From Mycobacterium yunnanensis (GTDB taxonomy: Bacteria; Actinomycetota; Actinomycetes; Mycobacteriales; Mycobacteriaceae): a stretch of 64,000 nt of DNA. Where the stretch lies: assembly GCF_025823185.1 (NCBI RefSeq), contig NZ_JACKVK010000004.1, positions 298,213 through 362,212 on the forward strand. The letters are read 5' to 3'. The translations under genes and the position numbers were made by a program. This document shows, piece by piece, positions 7,955-16,969 of this stretch (its first letter is position 1; the number at the start of each line of letters is the position of its first letter). The notes beneath the pieces were generated by a model that saw only the letters and a list, made by a program, of their open reading frames with translations, did no database searches and was not told the DNA's origin.

Positions 7955-8566
7955 ATGAGACGCATATTCGCCTTCGTGATCAGCTTCGCCGTGTTGGTGG
8001 CGACGCCGGGACTCGCGTCGGCCGACCCCTATCAGCGGCCCGCGCGCAACCAGCAGGCCGTCGACTTCATCATCAAGCGTGCTCTCTCGCAACAGGGTGT
8101 TCCCTTCGCCTACGGCGGCGGCGACGCCAACGGTCCCTCGCTGGGCCGGGGTCCGTCGGTCGACGAGCTCGCGACCGAGCAACTCCCCAACGTCCCTGGT
8201 GCGGTCCCGGGGAGCGCGTTCGGGACGGTGCCGGGCACCTCCATCCTCGGCGCGGCGCCCGCGCCCGTGCCGGCCCCCGCTCCCAGCGTCGTGGGCTTCG
8301 ACGCCTCCGGAATCATCGTGTATGCCTTCGCCGGTGCGGGGATCAAGCTGCCGAGGTCCTCCGGTGAGCAGTACCGGGTCGCGCAGAAGATCGCGCCCAG
8401 CCAGGCGCTGCCCGGCGACCTGATCTTCTTCGGCCCGGATGGCACGCAGAGCGTGGCGCTGTTCGTCGGCAACGGTCAGATGCTGGAGGCCACCGACACC
8501 GGCATCAAGGTCTCCCCGGTCCGCACCGCCAACATGACCCCGTACCTCGGCCGCATCATCGCCTGA
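7955..8566 (+). CDS. ripD: RipD-like NlpC/P60 protein lacking the catalytic Cys and His
   Basis: 203 residues with a signal peptide (to about residue 25, ending GLASA). The NlpC/P60 fold is recognisable (GVPFAYGGGDANGPS, KLPRSSGEQYRVAQKI, LPGDLIFFGPDGTQSVALFV, SPVRTANMTPYLGRI). The Cys expected in GFDCSG is Ala (GFDASG) and the His expected after the FFGP segment is Ser (QSVAL), as in M. tuberculosis RipD, which binds peptidoglycan without cleaving it. Two differences are seen here: an Ala/Pro-rich insert of about 60 residues before GFDASG, and no C-terminal PVQQA-type repeats. The ATG at 7943 is an alternative start. Confidence 0.85.
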   Translation: MRRIFAFVISFAVLVATPGLASADPYQRPARNQQAVDFIIKRALSQQGVPFAYGGGDANGPSLGRGPSVDELATEQLPNVPGAVPGSAFGTVPGTSILGAAPAPVPAPAPSVVGFDASGIIVYAFAGAGIKLPRSSGEQYRVAQKIAPSQALPGDLIFFGPDGTQSVALFVGNGQMLEATDTGIKVSPVRTANMTPYLGRIIA

Positions 8567-8574
8567 ATCGCCTC

Positions 8575-9582
8575 GTGGTGTCGGACCTGACGAACCGCCA
8601 GATCGTCTTGCGTCGCCGGCCGCACGGGCTCGTCGCGCCGGACGACACCGAGCTGGTGGTCGCGCCGGCACCGCGGCCGGCCGACGGCGAGGCACTCGTC
8701 CGGATGACCTACGTCGGCATCGACGCCGCAGCGCGAACGTGGCTCAACGACCAGCCGGGCTATCTGCCACCCGTGGCGTTGGGCGAGGTCGTCCGAGCGG
8801 CGGGTATCGGAGAGGTGGTCGAAACCCGTTGCGACGCTTACGCCGTCGGCGACGTGGTGACGACCCTGTCCGGGTTCCAGGAATACGCCATCGTGCGCGA
8901 CGACGTGTTCTGCACACCCGTCACGGACGGCGTCGACCAACTGGCGGTGATGTCGATCTACGGACCAACGGGGGCCACCGCCTACTTCGGCATGCACGAC
9001 ATCGGCCGACCGAAGGCGGGGGACACCGTCGTGGTCTCGGCGGCCGCGGGTGCCACGGGTTCGGTGGCCGGTCAGATCGCGAAGATCGCCGGTGCCCGTG
9101 TCGTGGGGATCGCCGGCGGCCCGGAGAAGTGTCGTGCGGTCGTCGAGGACTTCGGCTTCGACGAGTGCGTCGACTACCGGGCCGGGGACGTGCCCGCCGC
9201 GCTGAAGGCGGCGTGCCCACGCGGTGTGAACGTCTACTTCGACAACGTCGGCGGCCCCATTCTCGACGCGGTGCTGGGCCGCCTGGCCGCCAAGGCCAGG
9301 GTGGTGCTGTGCGGTGTCATCTCCAGCTATTTGACCGGTGAGCACCCCGGGCCGGCCAACTACGTCAACATCCTGGCCAAGACCGCCACCGTGCAGGGGT
9401 TCAACGCCCTCGACGAGTGGGGCCGATTCGACGAGGCGTTCGCGGCGTTGCGGGAGTGGGAGAAGCAGGGCCTGCTCGTCCACCGCGAGACCGTGTACGA
9501 GGGCATCGAGTCGTGCGTCGATGCCCTCAACGGTCTCTTCACCGGTGCCAACATCGGCAAGATGCTCGTCCGCGTCGGCTAG
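8575..9582 (+). CDS. NADP-dependent medium-chain oxidoreductase (2-alkenal/prostaglandin reductase type)
   Basis: 335 residues of the zinc-free MDR family (leukotriene B4 12-hydroxydehydrogenase/curcumin reductase group). Visible marks: RMTYVGIDAAARTWLND near the N-terminus, the nucleotide-binding stretch VVVSAAAGATGSVAGQIAKI, then GIAGGPEKC, and VNVYFDNVGGPILDAVL. These enzymes reduce the C=C bond of enones or alkenals with NADPH; the substrate here is unknown. GTG starts at 8575 and 8578 are both possible and there is no clear Shine-Dalgarno. Its TAG shares a CTAG with the convergent HNH gene. Confidence 0.85.
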   Translation: MVSDLTNRQIVLRRRPHGLVAPDDTELVVAPAPRPADGEALVRMTYVGIDAAARTWLNDQPGYLPPVALGEVVRAAGIGEVVETRCDAYAVGDVVTTLSGFQEYAIVRDDVFCTPVTDGVDQLAVMSIYGPTGATAYFGMHDIGRPKAGDTVVVSAAAGATGSVAGQIAKIAGARVVGIAGGPEKCRAVVEDFGFDECVDYRAGDVPAALKAACPRGVNVYFDNVGGPILDAVLGRLAAKARVVLCGVISSYLTGEHPGPANYVNILAKTATVQGFNALDEWGRFDEAFAALREWEKQGLLVHRETVYEGIESCVDALNGLFTGANIGKMLVRVG

Positions 9583-10931
9583 CCACCTGATTCGACGAGG
9601 AGTCGTTCGGGGTGGTGTAGGTAGTTGACGCGCGCTTGCCCGACGTCGAGTTCCGGTGGTGGGATCCACTGCACCACCCCATCCTTGAGCTGCACGGTCC
9701 AGCCGTTTTCGGCCAGGCGATTGTCCCCGCCGCAGGCCAGGGTGACGTCGTCGACGTCGGTCAACCCGTTCTTCGCCCATCCGGTCATGTGGTGCACCTG
9801 GGTGCCGTAGCCGGGGACGCTGCATCCGGGTTTCGTGCAGCCCCGGTCGCGGGCGTGCAGGACGATCCGCTGCCCCACGGACGCCAACCGCTTCGTCCGG
9901 CCCAAATACAGGGCTTCGTTGGTGTGCTTGTCGAACACCGCCAAGTAGTGATGGGCGTGCGACGCCATCCGGATCAGGTCGGCCATCGGCAACAGACTGC
10001 CCCCGCCGGTGACCCCACTGCCGGTTCCGTTCTCGAGGTCTTGCAGGGTGGTGGAGACGATGACGGTGACCGGTAACCCGTTGTGCTGACCCAACTCACC
10101 TGAGGACAGCACGCTTCGCCCCATTGCGATCAACGCGTCGTGGTTGCGTTGGGTCGCGGTGCGGTCGTCAGTGTCGATTTGCTCTTGGGACGGTGTCCCC
10201 GACGTGCGGGGTTCGTGGTCGGCGGGGTTGCACATCCCGGGAGCACCGTACTTGGACAGGATTGGTTCGATGGTCGCCCTGGCTTTGGGGTCCAGGAGCC
10301 CGGTGAAGGGGGTCATCCCGTCGGCTTGCTGCTTGCCCAACCGGAAGAACCGCTTCCTGGCTCGTTCGACGTCGTCGGGTTTGGGCCCGTCCTGGTCGAT
10401 GGCGGTCATGAGTTTCTTGGCCGTGTTGCCCAGTTCCTCGGGGCCGGCGCCGGACCCGATGTGCACCAGCGTCTTCTCCGACAGTTCCCGGACCTCGGGG
10501 TCCACCCACGTGGGCAGCTTGTCGAGGAACCCGCGGATCACCGACACGTGTTCGGGCCCCAATGCCCCGTCGGCTTGGGCGTCGGCGGTCGGGGCCAGCT
10601 TGGGGTCCAGCGGCTGCCCTGTCACGGTCGCCCGCGGCCCGAGATCTTCTGCCTCGTGAAGCGGCCTCCGGACTTCCTTATTGGAGATGCGCAACCGCTG
10701 GGTCAGCACATCACCGAGCGATTTCGCGCCCAGTTCGGTTGGCGACGCTTCGCGGTGCAACCGCGCGATCACCCGATGCCCGACGGTGGGCAGCTGCCAG
10801 GTCACGGTCTCCAGTTCCCCCAACAACTCGACCAGTTCGAGGTGGGTGAACCGATCACAGTCCAGGGTGACGAGTTCGGCGACGGCAGCGCGGATCCCCG
10901 CGACTGCTGCGGTGACCCGATCCGACCTCAT
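9579..10931 (-). CDS. DUF222 and HNH endonuclease domain protein (13E12 repeat family)
   Basis: 450 residues. The long N-terminal DUF222 region (to about 330) includes VTLDCDRFTHLELVELLGEL and a segment with VIVSTTLQDLENGTG. The C-terminal HNH zinc-finger nuclease motif has GCTKPGCSVPGYGTQVHHM, then DVDDVTLACGGDNRLAENGW. This is a high-copy paralogous family in mycobacteria, seen in M. tuberculosis as the 13E12 repeats; its biological role is not established. A second, more divergent copy is at 29766-31409. The gene lies alone, with no transposase or phage gene nearby. Confidence 0.9.
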   Translation of the reverse strand: MRSDRVTAAVAGIRAAVAELVTLDCDRFTHLELVELLGELETVTWQLPTVGHRVIARLHREASPTELGAKSLGDVLTQRLRISNKEVRRPLHEAEDLGPRATVTGQPLDPKLAPTADAQADGALGPEHVSVIRGFLDKLPTWVDPEVRELSEKTLVHIGSGAGPEELGNTAKKLMTAIDQDGPKPDDVERARKRFFRLGKQQADGMTPFTGLLDPKARATIEPILSKYGAPGMCNPADHEPRTSGTPSQEQIDTDDRTATQRNHDALIAMGRSVLSSGELGQHNGLPVTVIVSTTLQDLENGTGSGVTGGGSLLPMADLIRMASHAHHYLAVFDKHTNEALYLGRTKRLASVGQRIVLHARDRGCTKPGCSVPGYGTQVHHMTGWAKNGLTDVDDVTLACGGDNRLAENGWTVQLKDGVVQWIPPPELDVGQARVNYLHHPERLLVESGG

Positions 10932-11229
10932 ACTCGAACACTAGTACGACCCACCGACAAGACAATCCAACGATGTGACTGCTGAAACTCATGTGGCACA
11001 GGAGTTTTGACGCAGGGTCAGGCCCGACTCACGGGCCGACGCCATCCGCTCACCACCTCGCCTGCCGCAGCGCGCGCCCGTGCGACCGGATCGTCGGGCC
11101 CCCTCGCGCCGAGTAACCCGCCATTTCATCGACGTCGCTAGCCCGCATCACCCCCCAACGTGGTGACCCTCACGTCTTCGGCGGTGTCACAACGGCTTTG
11201 CCGAGGATCACGCCGCCTAGAATGGCGGC
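10932..11229. other. 298-bp intergenic region between two divergent genes
   Basis: No gene, tRNA or convincing small-RNA structure seen. It should hold the promoter of the HNH gene on the left and that of the fadD gene on the right (-10 TAGAAT at 11218-11223). The 10942-10990 part is relatively AT-rich; the middle (11030-11110) is very GC-rich. Confidence 0.4.
11218..11223 (+). promoter_or_regulatory. -10 hexamer TAGAAT of a leaderless fadD transcript
   Basis: TAGAAT is followed by GGCGGC and then the ATG at 11230. The 6-nt gap puts the predicted transcription start on the ATG. It is the best -10 match to consensus among the leaderless candidates in the window. Confidence 0.6.
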
Positions 11230-13053
11230 ATGGCCCGTGGTTCCCGTCAGGTGTTCGCGGCCCCGGAAGGTCTGCTCCGCATCGAGGACTGCCTGACCTC
11301 CGCCGGCGCCGTCGCGCTTCCCCCGGGAGTCACGTTGCCCTCGCTGATCGATCGCAACGTCGCCCACGTCGGCGATGCCGTCGCCTACCGGTATCTGGAC
11401 TTCACCCGCTCCGAGGCCGGGGTGGCCGTGGAGCTCACGTGGGCCGGGCTTGGCGTCCGGGTTCGGGCCGTTGCCGCCCGCCTGCGCACCGTCGCGGCCG
11501 CAGGCGACAGGGTCGCGATCTTGGCGCCGCAAGGGCTCGACTACGTCACGGCGTTCTTCGGGGCCATCAAGGCGGGCACGGTAGCGGTGCCGTTGTTCGC
11601 ACCGGAACTGCCCGGTCATGTCGAACGTCTGGACACCGCGCTTCGTGACTCGCGGCCGTCGGTGGTGCTGACCACCGCCACCGCGCTGTCGTCGGTGGAG
11701 GCGTTCCTGGACACGCTGCCGTCCCGGCTGCGGCCGAAAGTGATTCTGCTCGAGCACATCCCAGACCACGAGGGCGACGGTTTCGCACAGGTCGCGGTAG
11801 ACGTGGACGACGTCTCGCACCTGCAGTACACCTCCGGTTCCACGCGCCCGCCGGTGGGAGTGGAGATCACCCACCGCGCGGTCGGGACGAATCTAATTCA
11901 GATGATCCTGTCGATCGACCTTCTGAACCGAAACACCCACGGCGTCAGTTGGTTACCGCTCTACCACGACATGGGCCTGTCGATGATCGGCTTCCCCGCG
12001 GTCTACGGTGGGCATTCGACTCTGATGTCGCCCACCGCGTTCGTCCGTAGGCCGCAACGGTGGATCAGCGCGCTGTCCGACGGGTCGCGCGAGGGCCGGG
12101 TGGTCACCGCGGCGCCGAACTTCGCCTACGAATGGACCGCGCAGCGGGGGCGCCCGTCGCCCGGTGACGATGTCGACCTGGCCAACGTGGTGCTCATCAT
12201 CGGCTCCGAACCGGTGAGCATGGGGGCCATCACCGCGTTCCGCGAGGCGTTCGCACCGCACGGCCTGCCCGCCACCGCGATCAAACCGTCCTACGGCATC
12301 GCCGAGGCCACGCTGTTCGTCTCGACCACGGCTCCCACGGCCACGCCTTCGGTGCTGCACGTCGACCGCGACGAATTGGAGGCCGGCCGCGCGGTGCCCG
12401 TGGCGGCCGATGCGGTGACTGCGGTGGCGCAGGTGTCCCTGGGTCAGGTGGCGCGCAGCCTGTGGGCGGCGGTGGTCGACCCCGACACCGCCGCAGAGCT
12501 GCCCGACGGCCACGTCGGGGAGATGTGGCTGCACGGCGACAACGTCGGTCGCGGCTACTGGGGTCTGCCCGAGGAGAGCGCCCGTACGTTCCACGCCCGG
12601 TTGGCCGACCCGCTCGTGTCCGGGAGTCACACCACCGGGGTCGCCGCGGCGGCAGACTGGCTGCGCACCGGCGACCTCGGGTTCTACCTCGACGGGGAGC
12701 TCTACGTCACGGGACGGCTCGCCGACCGCGTCATGGTCGGCGGACGCACGGTGTACCCGCAGCACGTCGAGGCCACGGTGGCCGACGCGTCACCGATGGT
12801 TCGCCGCGGGTACGTCACGGCGTTCACGATCCCGGGCGAACGTCTCGTGATCGTCGCCGAGCGTGCCGCAGGCACCAACCGCAGCGATCCGCAGGAGGCG
12901 CTCGCGGCCGTCACGGCAGAGGTGTCGCGCCGCCACGGCCTGACGGTGCACGACGTGAAGATCGTCCCGGCCGGCGCGATTCCACGGACCACCAGCGGCA
13001 AACTCGCCCGGCGGGCGTCCCTGGCGCAGTACCTCGACGGCGCCTGGGACTAG
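11230..13053 (+). CDS. Fatty-acyl-AMP ligase (FadD32-like FAAL)
   Basis: 607 residues. It aligns by memory with FadD32: AYRYLDFTRSEAGV, GDRVAILAPQGLDY, AVPLFAPELPGHVERL, the P-loop YTSGSTRPPVGVEITH (about 200-215), VSWLPLYHDMGLSMIGFPAV, AIKPSYGIAEATLFVSTT, LRTGDLGFYLDGELYVTGR and the C-terminal Lys K591 in TTSGKL. FAALs activate fatty acids as acyl-adenylates and pass them to a polyketide synthase or acyl carrier protein rather than to CoA. No PKS, ACP or acyltransferase gene is adjacent, so the partner is unknown. Predicted leaderless start; the TAG is shared with the convergent gene in a CTAG. Confidence 0.88.
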   Translation: MARGSRQVFAAPEGLLRIEDCLTSAGAVALPPGVTLPSLIDRNVAHVGDAVAYRYLDFTRSEAGVAVELTWAGLGVRVRAVAARLRTVAAAGDRVAILAPQGLDYVTAFFGAIKAGTVAVPLFAPELPGHVERLDTALRDSRPSVVLTTATALSSVEAFLDTLPSRLRPKVILLEHIPDHEGDGFAQVAVDVDDVSHLQYTSGSTRPPVGVEITHRAVGTNLIQMILSIDLLNRNTHGVSWLPLYHDMGLSMIGFPAVYGGHSTLMSPTAFVRRPQRWISALSDGSREGRVVTAAPNFAYEWTAQRGRPSPGDDVDLANVVLIIGSEPVSMGAITAFREAFAPHGLPATAIKPSYGIAEATLFVSTTAPTATPSVLHVDRDELEAGRAVPVAADAVTAVAQVSLGQVARSLWAAVVDPDTAAELPDGHVGEMWLHGDNVGRGYWGLPEESARTFHARLADPLVSGSHTTGVAAAADWLRTGDLGFYLDGELYVTGRLADRVMVGGRTVYPQHVEATVADASPMVRRGYVTAFTIPGERLVIVAERAAGTNRSDPQEALAAVTAEVSRRHGLTVHDVKIVPAGAIPRTTSGKLARRASLAQYLDGAWD

Positions 13054-14270
13054 ATCTGCCCGTGACGGGGCGGTCGCGTTCCAGACAGGGCATGGCGACC
13101 GATGTGCTGAATCTTCCACCGCACCGGATCGTGCAGGGTGTGGGTGCGCGCGTCGCGCCAATAGCGCGACAGGTTGCCGCTCGCCGAGGCGCTGCGGGTC
13201 CCGCCCAGTTCGAACAAGGCGGACGACGCCTCCAGTGAGGCGCGCACCGCGGCGACCTTGGCGACGGCGACGGCGATCGACGCGGCCGCCGTCGTGTCCG
13301 CGGTCGGGTTCGCCCGGGCTGCGTCCACCTGACGCGCCGCCTCGCCGAGCAACGCCTGTGCGCCGCGAACGGTGACCACCAATTCCCCGGCGAGCGCGAC
13401 GACGGTGGGATCGTCGCCGGTCGAATCCACCCGAGCTTCGAAGTGTGGGCGGCCCTTGGCGGCGTTCCGGATGCCTTCGCCGAGTGCGCCCGTGGCGATG
13501 CCGACGTCGATCGCGGCGTGCAGCAACTGGGCTTGGGCGCCGTAGGTGGTCGGCTCGGCGAAGATGGGGGAGAAGGGGATGACGTGCTCGCCGGGCACCC
13601 GCACGTCGTCGAGTGTGACGGTGCCCGACGCGGTGGTTCGCTGCCCCATGCCGTCCCAATCGTCGACGATGTGCAGACCTGGCGCGTCCCGCGGCACGAA
13701 GGCCAATGCCTTGGGTGTGCTGGACGTCGGCGCGTCACCAGAGCCGTCGGCGACCGACGCCCTGACGATCACCCAGTCGGCGAACAGCGCCCCCGTCGAA
13801 TAGAACTTGCGACCCGTGAGCACGTAAACACCGGACTCGCTCTTGGTGAGCGTCGTGGCGTCGACGTCGATCGGGTGCGGGCCGCGTTCGGACTGTGCGT
13901 TGGCGAGCAGTCCGCCTCCGGTCACGACGCCGTAGAAGAAGGCCCGTTGCGACGGCGTCCCCTCGAGCCGCACGGCTTCGAGAAAGGTGAAGTGCGAGTG
14001 CGGGATTTGAGCCAGCGACGGGTCGGCCTCGGCGATCGACCGAAACACCTCCGCCACGACCTCATAGGAGGCGTCGACTCCGCCGAACTCCGCGGGCACC
14101 GTCAGGGCCAGGAGCCCAGATTCCTTCAGCGCCCGCACCTGATCGTGCGGGAGGGCGCGTTCGGAGTCGCGGACACTGGCCTCGGCGCCGAACTCGACCG
14201 AGAGCCGACGTGCCAGCGCCACCGCGTCGGCGGCGGCGGTGACGCCTCCCGTCGCGGTTGGGGCGCTCAC
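13050..14270 (-). CDS. SfnB/DszC-like acyl-CoA-dehydrogenase-fold flavoprotein monooxygenase
   Basis: 406 residues of the acyl-CoA dehydrogenase fold: N-terminal helices (LKESGLLALTVPAEFGGVDA), then LANAQSERGPH, LTGRKFYSTGALFADWVIV, GMGQRTTASGTVTLDDVRVP and a C-terminal helical domain with GGTRSASASGNLSRYWRDAR and HTLHDPV. Absence of the usual catalytic Glu context together with the YWRDARTHTLHDP ending is typical of the SfnB/DszC flavin-dependent monooxygenase branch used for sulfones, sulfoxides and dibenzothiophene. The start overlaps the stop of the SsuD-like gene (ATGA). Reduced flavin must come from a reductase encoded elsewhere. Confidence 0.82.
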   Translation of the reverse strand: MSAPTATGGVTAAADAVALARRLSVEFGAEASVRDSERALPHDQVRALKESGLLALTVPAEFGGVDASYEVVAEVFRSIAEADPSLAQIPHSHFTFLEAVRLEGTPSQRAFFYGVVTGGGLLANAQSERGPHPIDVDATTLTKSESGVYVLTGRKFYSTGALFADWVIVRASVADGSGDAPTSSTPKALAFVPRDAPGLHIVDDWDGMGQRTTASGTVTLDDVRVPGEHVIPFSPIFAEPTTYGAQAQLLHAAIDVGIATGALGEGIRNAAKGRPHFEARVDSTGDDPTVVALAGELVVTVRGAQALLGEAARQVDAARANPTADTTAAASIAVAVAKVAAVRASLEASSALFELGGTRSASASGNLSRYWRDARTHTLHDPVRWKIQHIGRHALSGTRPPRHGQI

Positions 14271-15436
14271 CGCGAGGTGCCCAGAAAGGGAATCGAGGTG
14301 GGCGCCGAGTCGACTCGACCGGCGTCGAACAGCCCGCGCTCACGCAGCACCGGAACCACGCCCTCGCCGAACCAGTACAGCTCCTCCAGATGCGGGTAGC
14401 CAGAGAAGATGAACTCGTCGATGCCGACTTCGGCGTATTCGGCGATGCGGTCGGCGACCTCGACGTGGCTGCCCACCAGAGCGGTGCCCGCTCCGCCACG
14501 GACCAGGCCGACACCGGCCCACAGGTTGGGCGCGATCTCCAAGCTGCGGGCGTCGTTCCACGATCCGTTGGCACGATTGGCTTCGTGGAGGGCGAGCATC
14601 CGCTTCTGTCCCTCGGATTGACTGCGGCTCAGCCCGGCTTGCGCCTTGCTCACCGTCTCCTCGTCGAGCGCGTCGACGAACTTGCCGGCTTGGGCCCACG
14701 CCTCGTCGGCGGTGTCGCGCGAGATGGTGTGCAGCCGAATGCCGAAGCGCACCGTGCGGCCCTCGTCGGCGGCCTCCTTGCGGATCCACTCGATCTTCTG
14801 CTGCACTGCTTCCGGCGGTTCTCCCCAGGTCAGGTAGACGTCGGAGTGCTTGGCGGCCACCGGTCCCGCGGCCTTCGAACTACCGCCGAAGTACAACGGC
14901 GGGATCGGATTTGGAGGGAGCGCCAGCGCCGCCTCCTCGACCTGAATGTGCTTGCCGTCCAGGGTCACCGTCTCGCCGGCCCACAGTCGGCGAACCACCT
15001 CGAGGAACTCGTCGCACCGCTCGTAGCGGGCGTCCTTGTCGAGGAAGTCCCCGAAGGAGCGTTGTTCGTGGGCTTCACCGCCGACGACGACGTTGAGCAG
15101 GAGCCGACCGGGTGCGTGCCTGGCGAACGTCGCCGCCATCTGCGCCGACAGCGTGGGACTGACCAGGCCGGGACGGAAGGCGACCAGGAAGGCCAGCGAG
15201 GTGGTCTCCCGAGCCAGCAGGGCCGCGGTGATGAAGGCGTCCTCGCACCAGGCGCCGGTCGGGATGAGCGCGCCGGTGAAACCGAAGGACTCGGCCGCCC
15301 GGACGATGGACCCGAGATAGTCGATCGACGCGTCGCGGTCGCTGTGTGCCGACCCGGCGGGGGTGCCGTGGCCGCCGCCGACGATCAGTCGGCTGTCGCC
15401 GTAGGTGGGTAGAAACCAGTGGAGCTTGACGGGCAT
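14267..15436 (-). CDS. ssuD: FMNH2-dependent alkanesulfonate monooxygenase-like protein (SsuD family)
   Basis: 389 residues of the bacterial luciferase-like (LLM) fold. Matches to SsuD include KLHWFLPTYGDSRL, DYLGSIVRAAESFGFTGALI, FLVAFRPGLVSPTLSAQMAA, NVVVGGEAHEQRSFGDFLDK, IPPLYFGGSSKAAGPVAAKH and FIFSGYPHLEELYWFGEGV. SsuD cleaves C-S bonds of alkanesulfonates to an aldehyde and sulfite, using FMNH2 and oxygen. It is the middle gene of a three-gene minus-strand set, 10 bp after the DszA/NtaA-like gene and coupled to the SfnB-like gene. No SsuE reductase is present nearby. Confidence 0.88.
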   Translation of the reverse strand: MPVKLHWFLPTYGDSRLIVGGGHGTPAGSAHSDRDASIDYLGSIVRAAESFGFTGALIPTGAWCEDAFITAALLARETTSLAFLVAFRPGLVSPTLSAQMAATFARHAPGRLLLNVVVGGEAHEQRSFGDFLDKDARYERCDEFLEVVRRLWAGETVTLDGKHIQVEEAALALPPNPIPPLYFGGSSKAAGPVAAKHSDVYLTWGEPPEAVQQKIEWIRKEAADEGRTVRFGIRLHTISRDTADEAWAQAGKFVDALDEETVSKAQAGLSRSQSEGQKRMLALHEANRANGSWNDARSLEIAPNLWAGVGLVRGGAGTALVGSHVEVADRIAEYAEVGIDEFIFSGYPHLEELYWFGEGVVPVLRERGLFDAGRVDSAPTSIPFLGTSR

Positions 15437-15446
15437 GGCGGGACTC

Positions 15447-16934
15447 CTAGCGGCTGGCCGTCGGCTGCGAGGCAGTCGACGACGATGACGAGGGCTTGGT
15501 GGACGGTCGTTCGATTATCGTCGACGACGGCCCGCCCACGCGATACCGGGACCCGCGATGTTCGTCGGGTAGGCGGTCGCCGCGACCAAACAGCTTGTTG
15601 CGCAACGTTCCTGGCGCATATTCCGATTGGTAGGCTCCTCGGGCGGTCAAGACCGGCACCACGTGGTCGACGAAGTCGGCGAAGGTCCCGGGCGTGATCG
15701 CATAGGCGAGGTTGAACCCGTCGACGTCGGTTTCTTCGACCCATTCCTGCAGCACGTCGGCGACGTGTTCTCCGGAGCCGACGATCAGCGGGCCGATGCC
15801 GCCGATCTTTCCCCAGTTGGCGATGTCCTCGACGGCCCATTCGCCGCCGTCCGGATCGGCGGACTGGAAGGCCTTCACCGCGGAGAGGATGGCGTTGGAG
15901 TCGACGTTGCCGATGGGCTCGTCGAGCCCGTAGCTGGCCAGGTCGACACCCATCCAGCCGGACATGAACACCAGGGCGCCCTCGGGGTCGCCGTAGGAGA
16001 GGTACTCGGCGTGCTTGGCCCGAGCCTCCTGGTCGGTCGCGGCGGTGATCACGGTGGACAGGTTGAAGATCTTCGCCGCGTACGGATCTCGGCCGGCGAG
16101 TTCGAGTTCGCGACGAATGGTCGTCACCGTCTCGCGCAGGATGGCCTTGGTCGGCGCTGCGGTGAAGATGGCCTCGGCGTTCTCCGCGGCGAACCGGACG
16201 CCGCGTGGCGAGGCGCCCGCCTGGAACAGGACGGGGGTCCGCTGCGGTGACGGTTCCGACAGGTGAATGCCCGGGACGGTGAAATGCGTTCCGGCATGGC
16301 CGATGTGGTGGACCTTGTCGGGGTCGGTGTACACCCCACGCTCGTGGTCACGGATGACGGCGTCGTCCTCCCAGGACCCCTCCCACAGCTTGTAGAGCAC
16401 CTCGAGGTACTCGTCGGCGTGGTCGTAGCGCGCATCGTGCGCGGGCTGGTCGGTCTGGCCCATGTTGCGCGCCGCCGAGGGCAGGTATCCGGTGACGACG
16501 TTCCAGCCGACCCGGCCCTTGGTGAGGTGGTCGAGCGTCGACACGCGCCGCGCGAACGGATACGGGTGCTCGAATCCCGTTCCGGTGGTGATGCCGAAGC
16601 CGAGGTGCTCGGTCACCAGCGCCATCGCCGACACCAGCAGGAGCGGATCGTTGACGGGGACCTGCGCGGCCTGTCGAATGGCCGCCTCGTCGCTGGCGCC
16701 GTACACGTCGTAGGTGCCGAGCACATCGGCGATGAACAGCCCGTCGAACCGACCCCGCTCGAGGAGCCGGGCGAGGTCGGCCCAGTAGGACAGGTCCTTG
16801 TAGTGCGAGGACTGGTCCTGCGGATGCTTCCACAGGCCGGGTGACTGATGGGCGACGCAGTTCATGTCGAACGCGTTGAAACGGATCGGTCGGCTCACTG
16901 GCACGAGTGTGTCGGTCACATCCGTCGACGTCAC
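15447..16934 (-). CDS. NtaA/SnaA/DszA family LLM monooxygenase
   Basis: 495 residues. Family signatures: RFNAFDMNCVAHQSPGLWKH, YWADLARLLERGRFDGLFIADV, PVNDPLLLVSAMALVTEHLG, the FARRVSTLDHLTKGRVGWNV block and ENAEAIFTAAPTKA. Relatives (DszA, SnaA, NtaA) use reduced FMN to oxidise sulfones, cyclic lactams or aminocarboxylates. The position upstream of SsuD- and SfnB-like genes points to an organosulfur substrate. The Ser/Thr-rich tail after RVGGPSS is not part of the fold. The GTG at 16934 is used; nearer in-frame GTGs (for example at VSRPIRF) are possible. Confidence 0.85.
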   Translation of the reverse strand: MTSTDVTDTLVPVSRPIRFNAFDMNCVAHQSPGLWKHPQDQSSHYKDLSYWADLARLLERGRFDGLFIADVLGTYDVYGASDEAAIRQAAQVPVNDPLLLVSAMALVTEHLGFGITTGTGFEHPYPFARRVSTLDHLTKGRVGWNVVTGYLPSAARNMGQTDQPAHDARYDHADEYLEVLYKLWEGSWEDDAVIRDHERGVYTDPDKVHHIGHAGTHFTVPGIHLSEPSPQRTPVLFQAGASPRGVRFAAENAEAIFTAAPTKAILRETVTTIRRELELAGRDPYAAKIFNLSTVITAATDQEARAKHAEYLSYGDPEGALVFMSGWMGVDLASYGLDEPIGNVDSNAILSAVKAFQSADPDGGEWAVEDIANWGKIGGIGPLIVGSGEHVADVLQEWVEETDVDGFNLAYAITPGTFADFVDHVVPVLTARGAYQSEYAPGTLRNKLFGRGDRLPDEHRGSRYRVGGPSSTIIERPSTKPSSSSSTASQPTASR

Positions 16935-16969
16935 TGCTTTGCGTCAGGACGATTCGAACGTCACCCGCG

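Noticed and set aside
9636..10985. Long open frames antisense to the DUF222/HNH gene and many similar long frames elsewhere
   Set aside because: They mirror real genes on the other strand in high-GC DNA, have Arg/Gly/Pro-biased composition and no recognisable domain.
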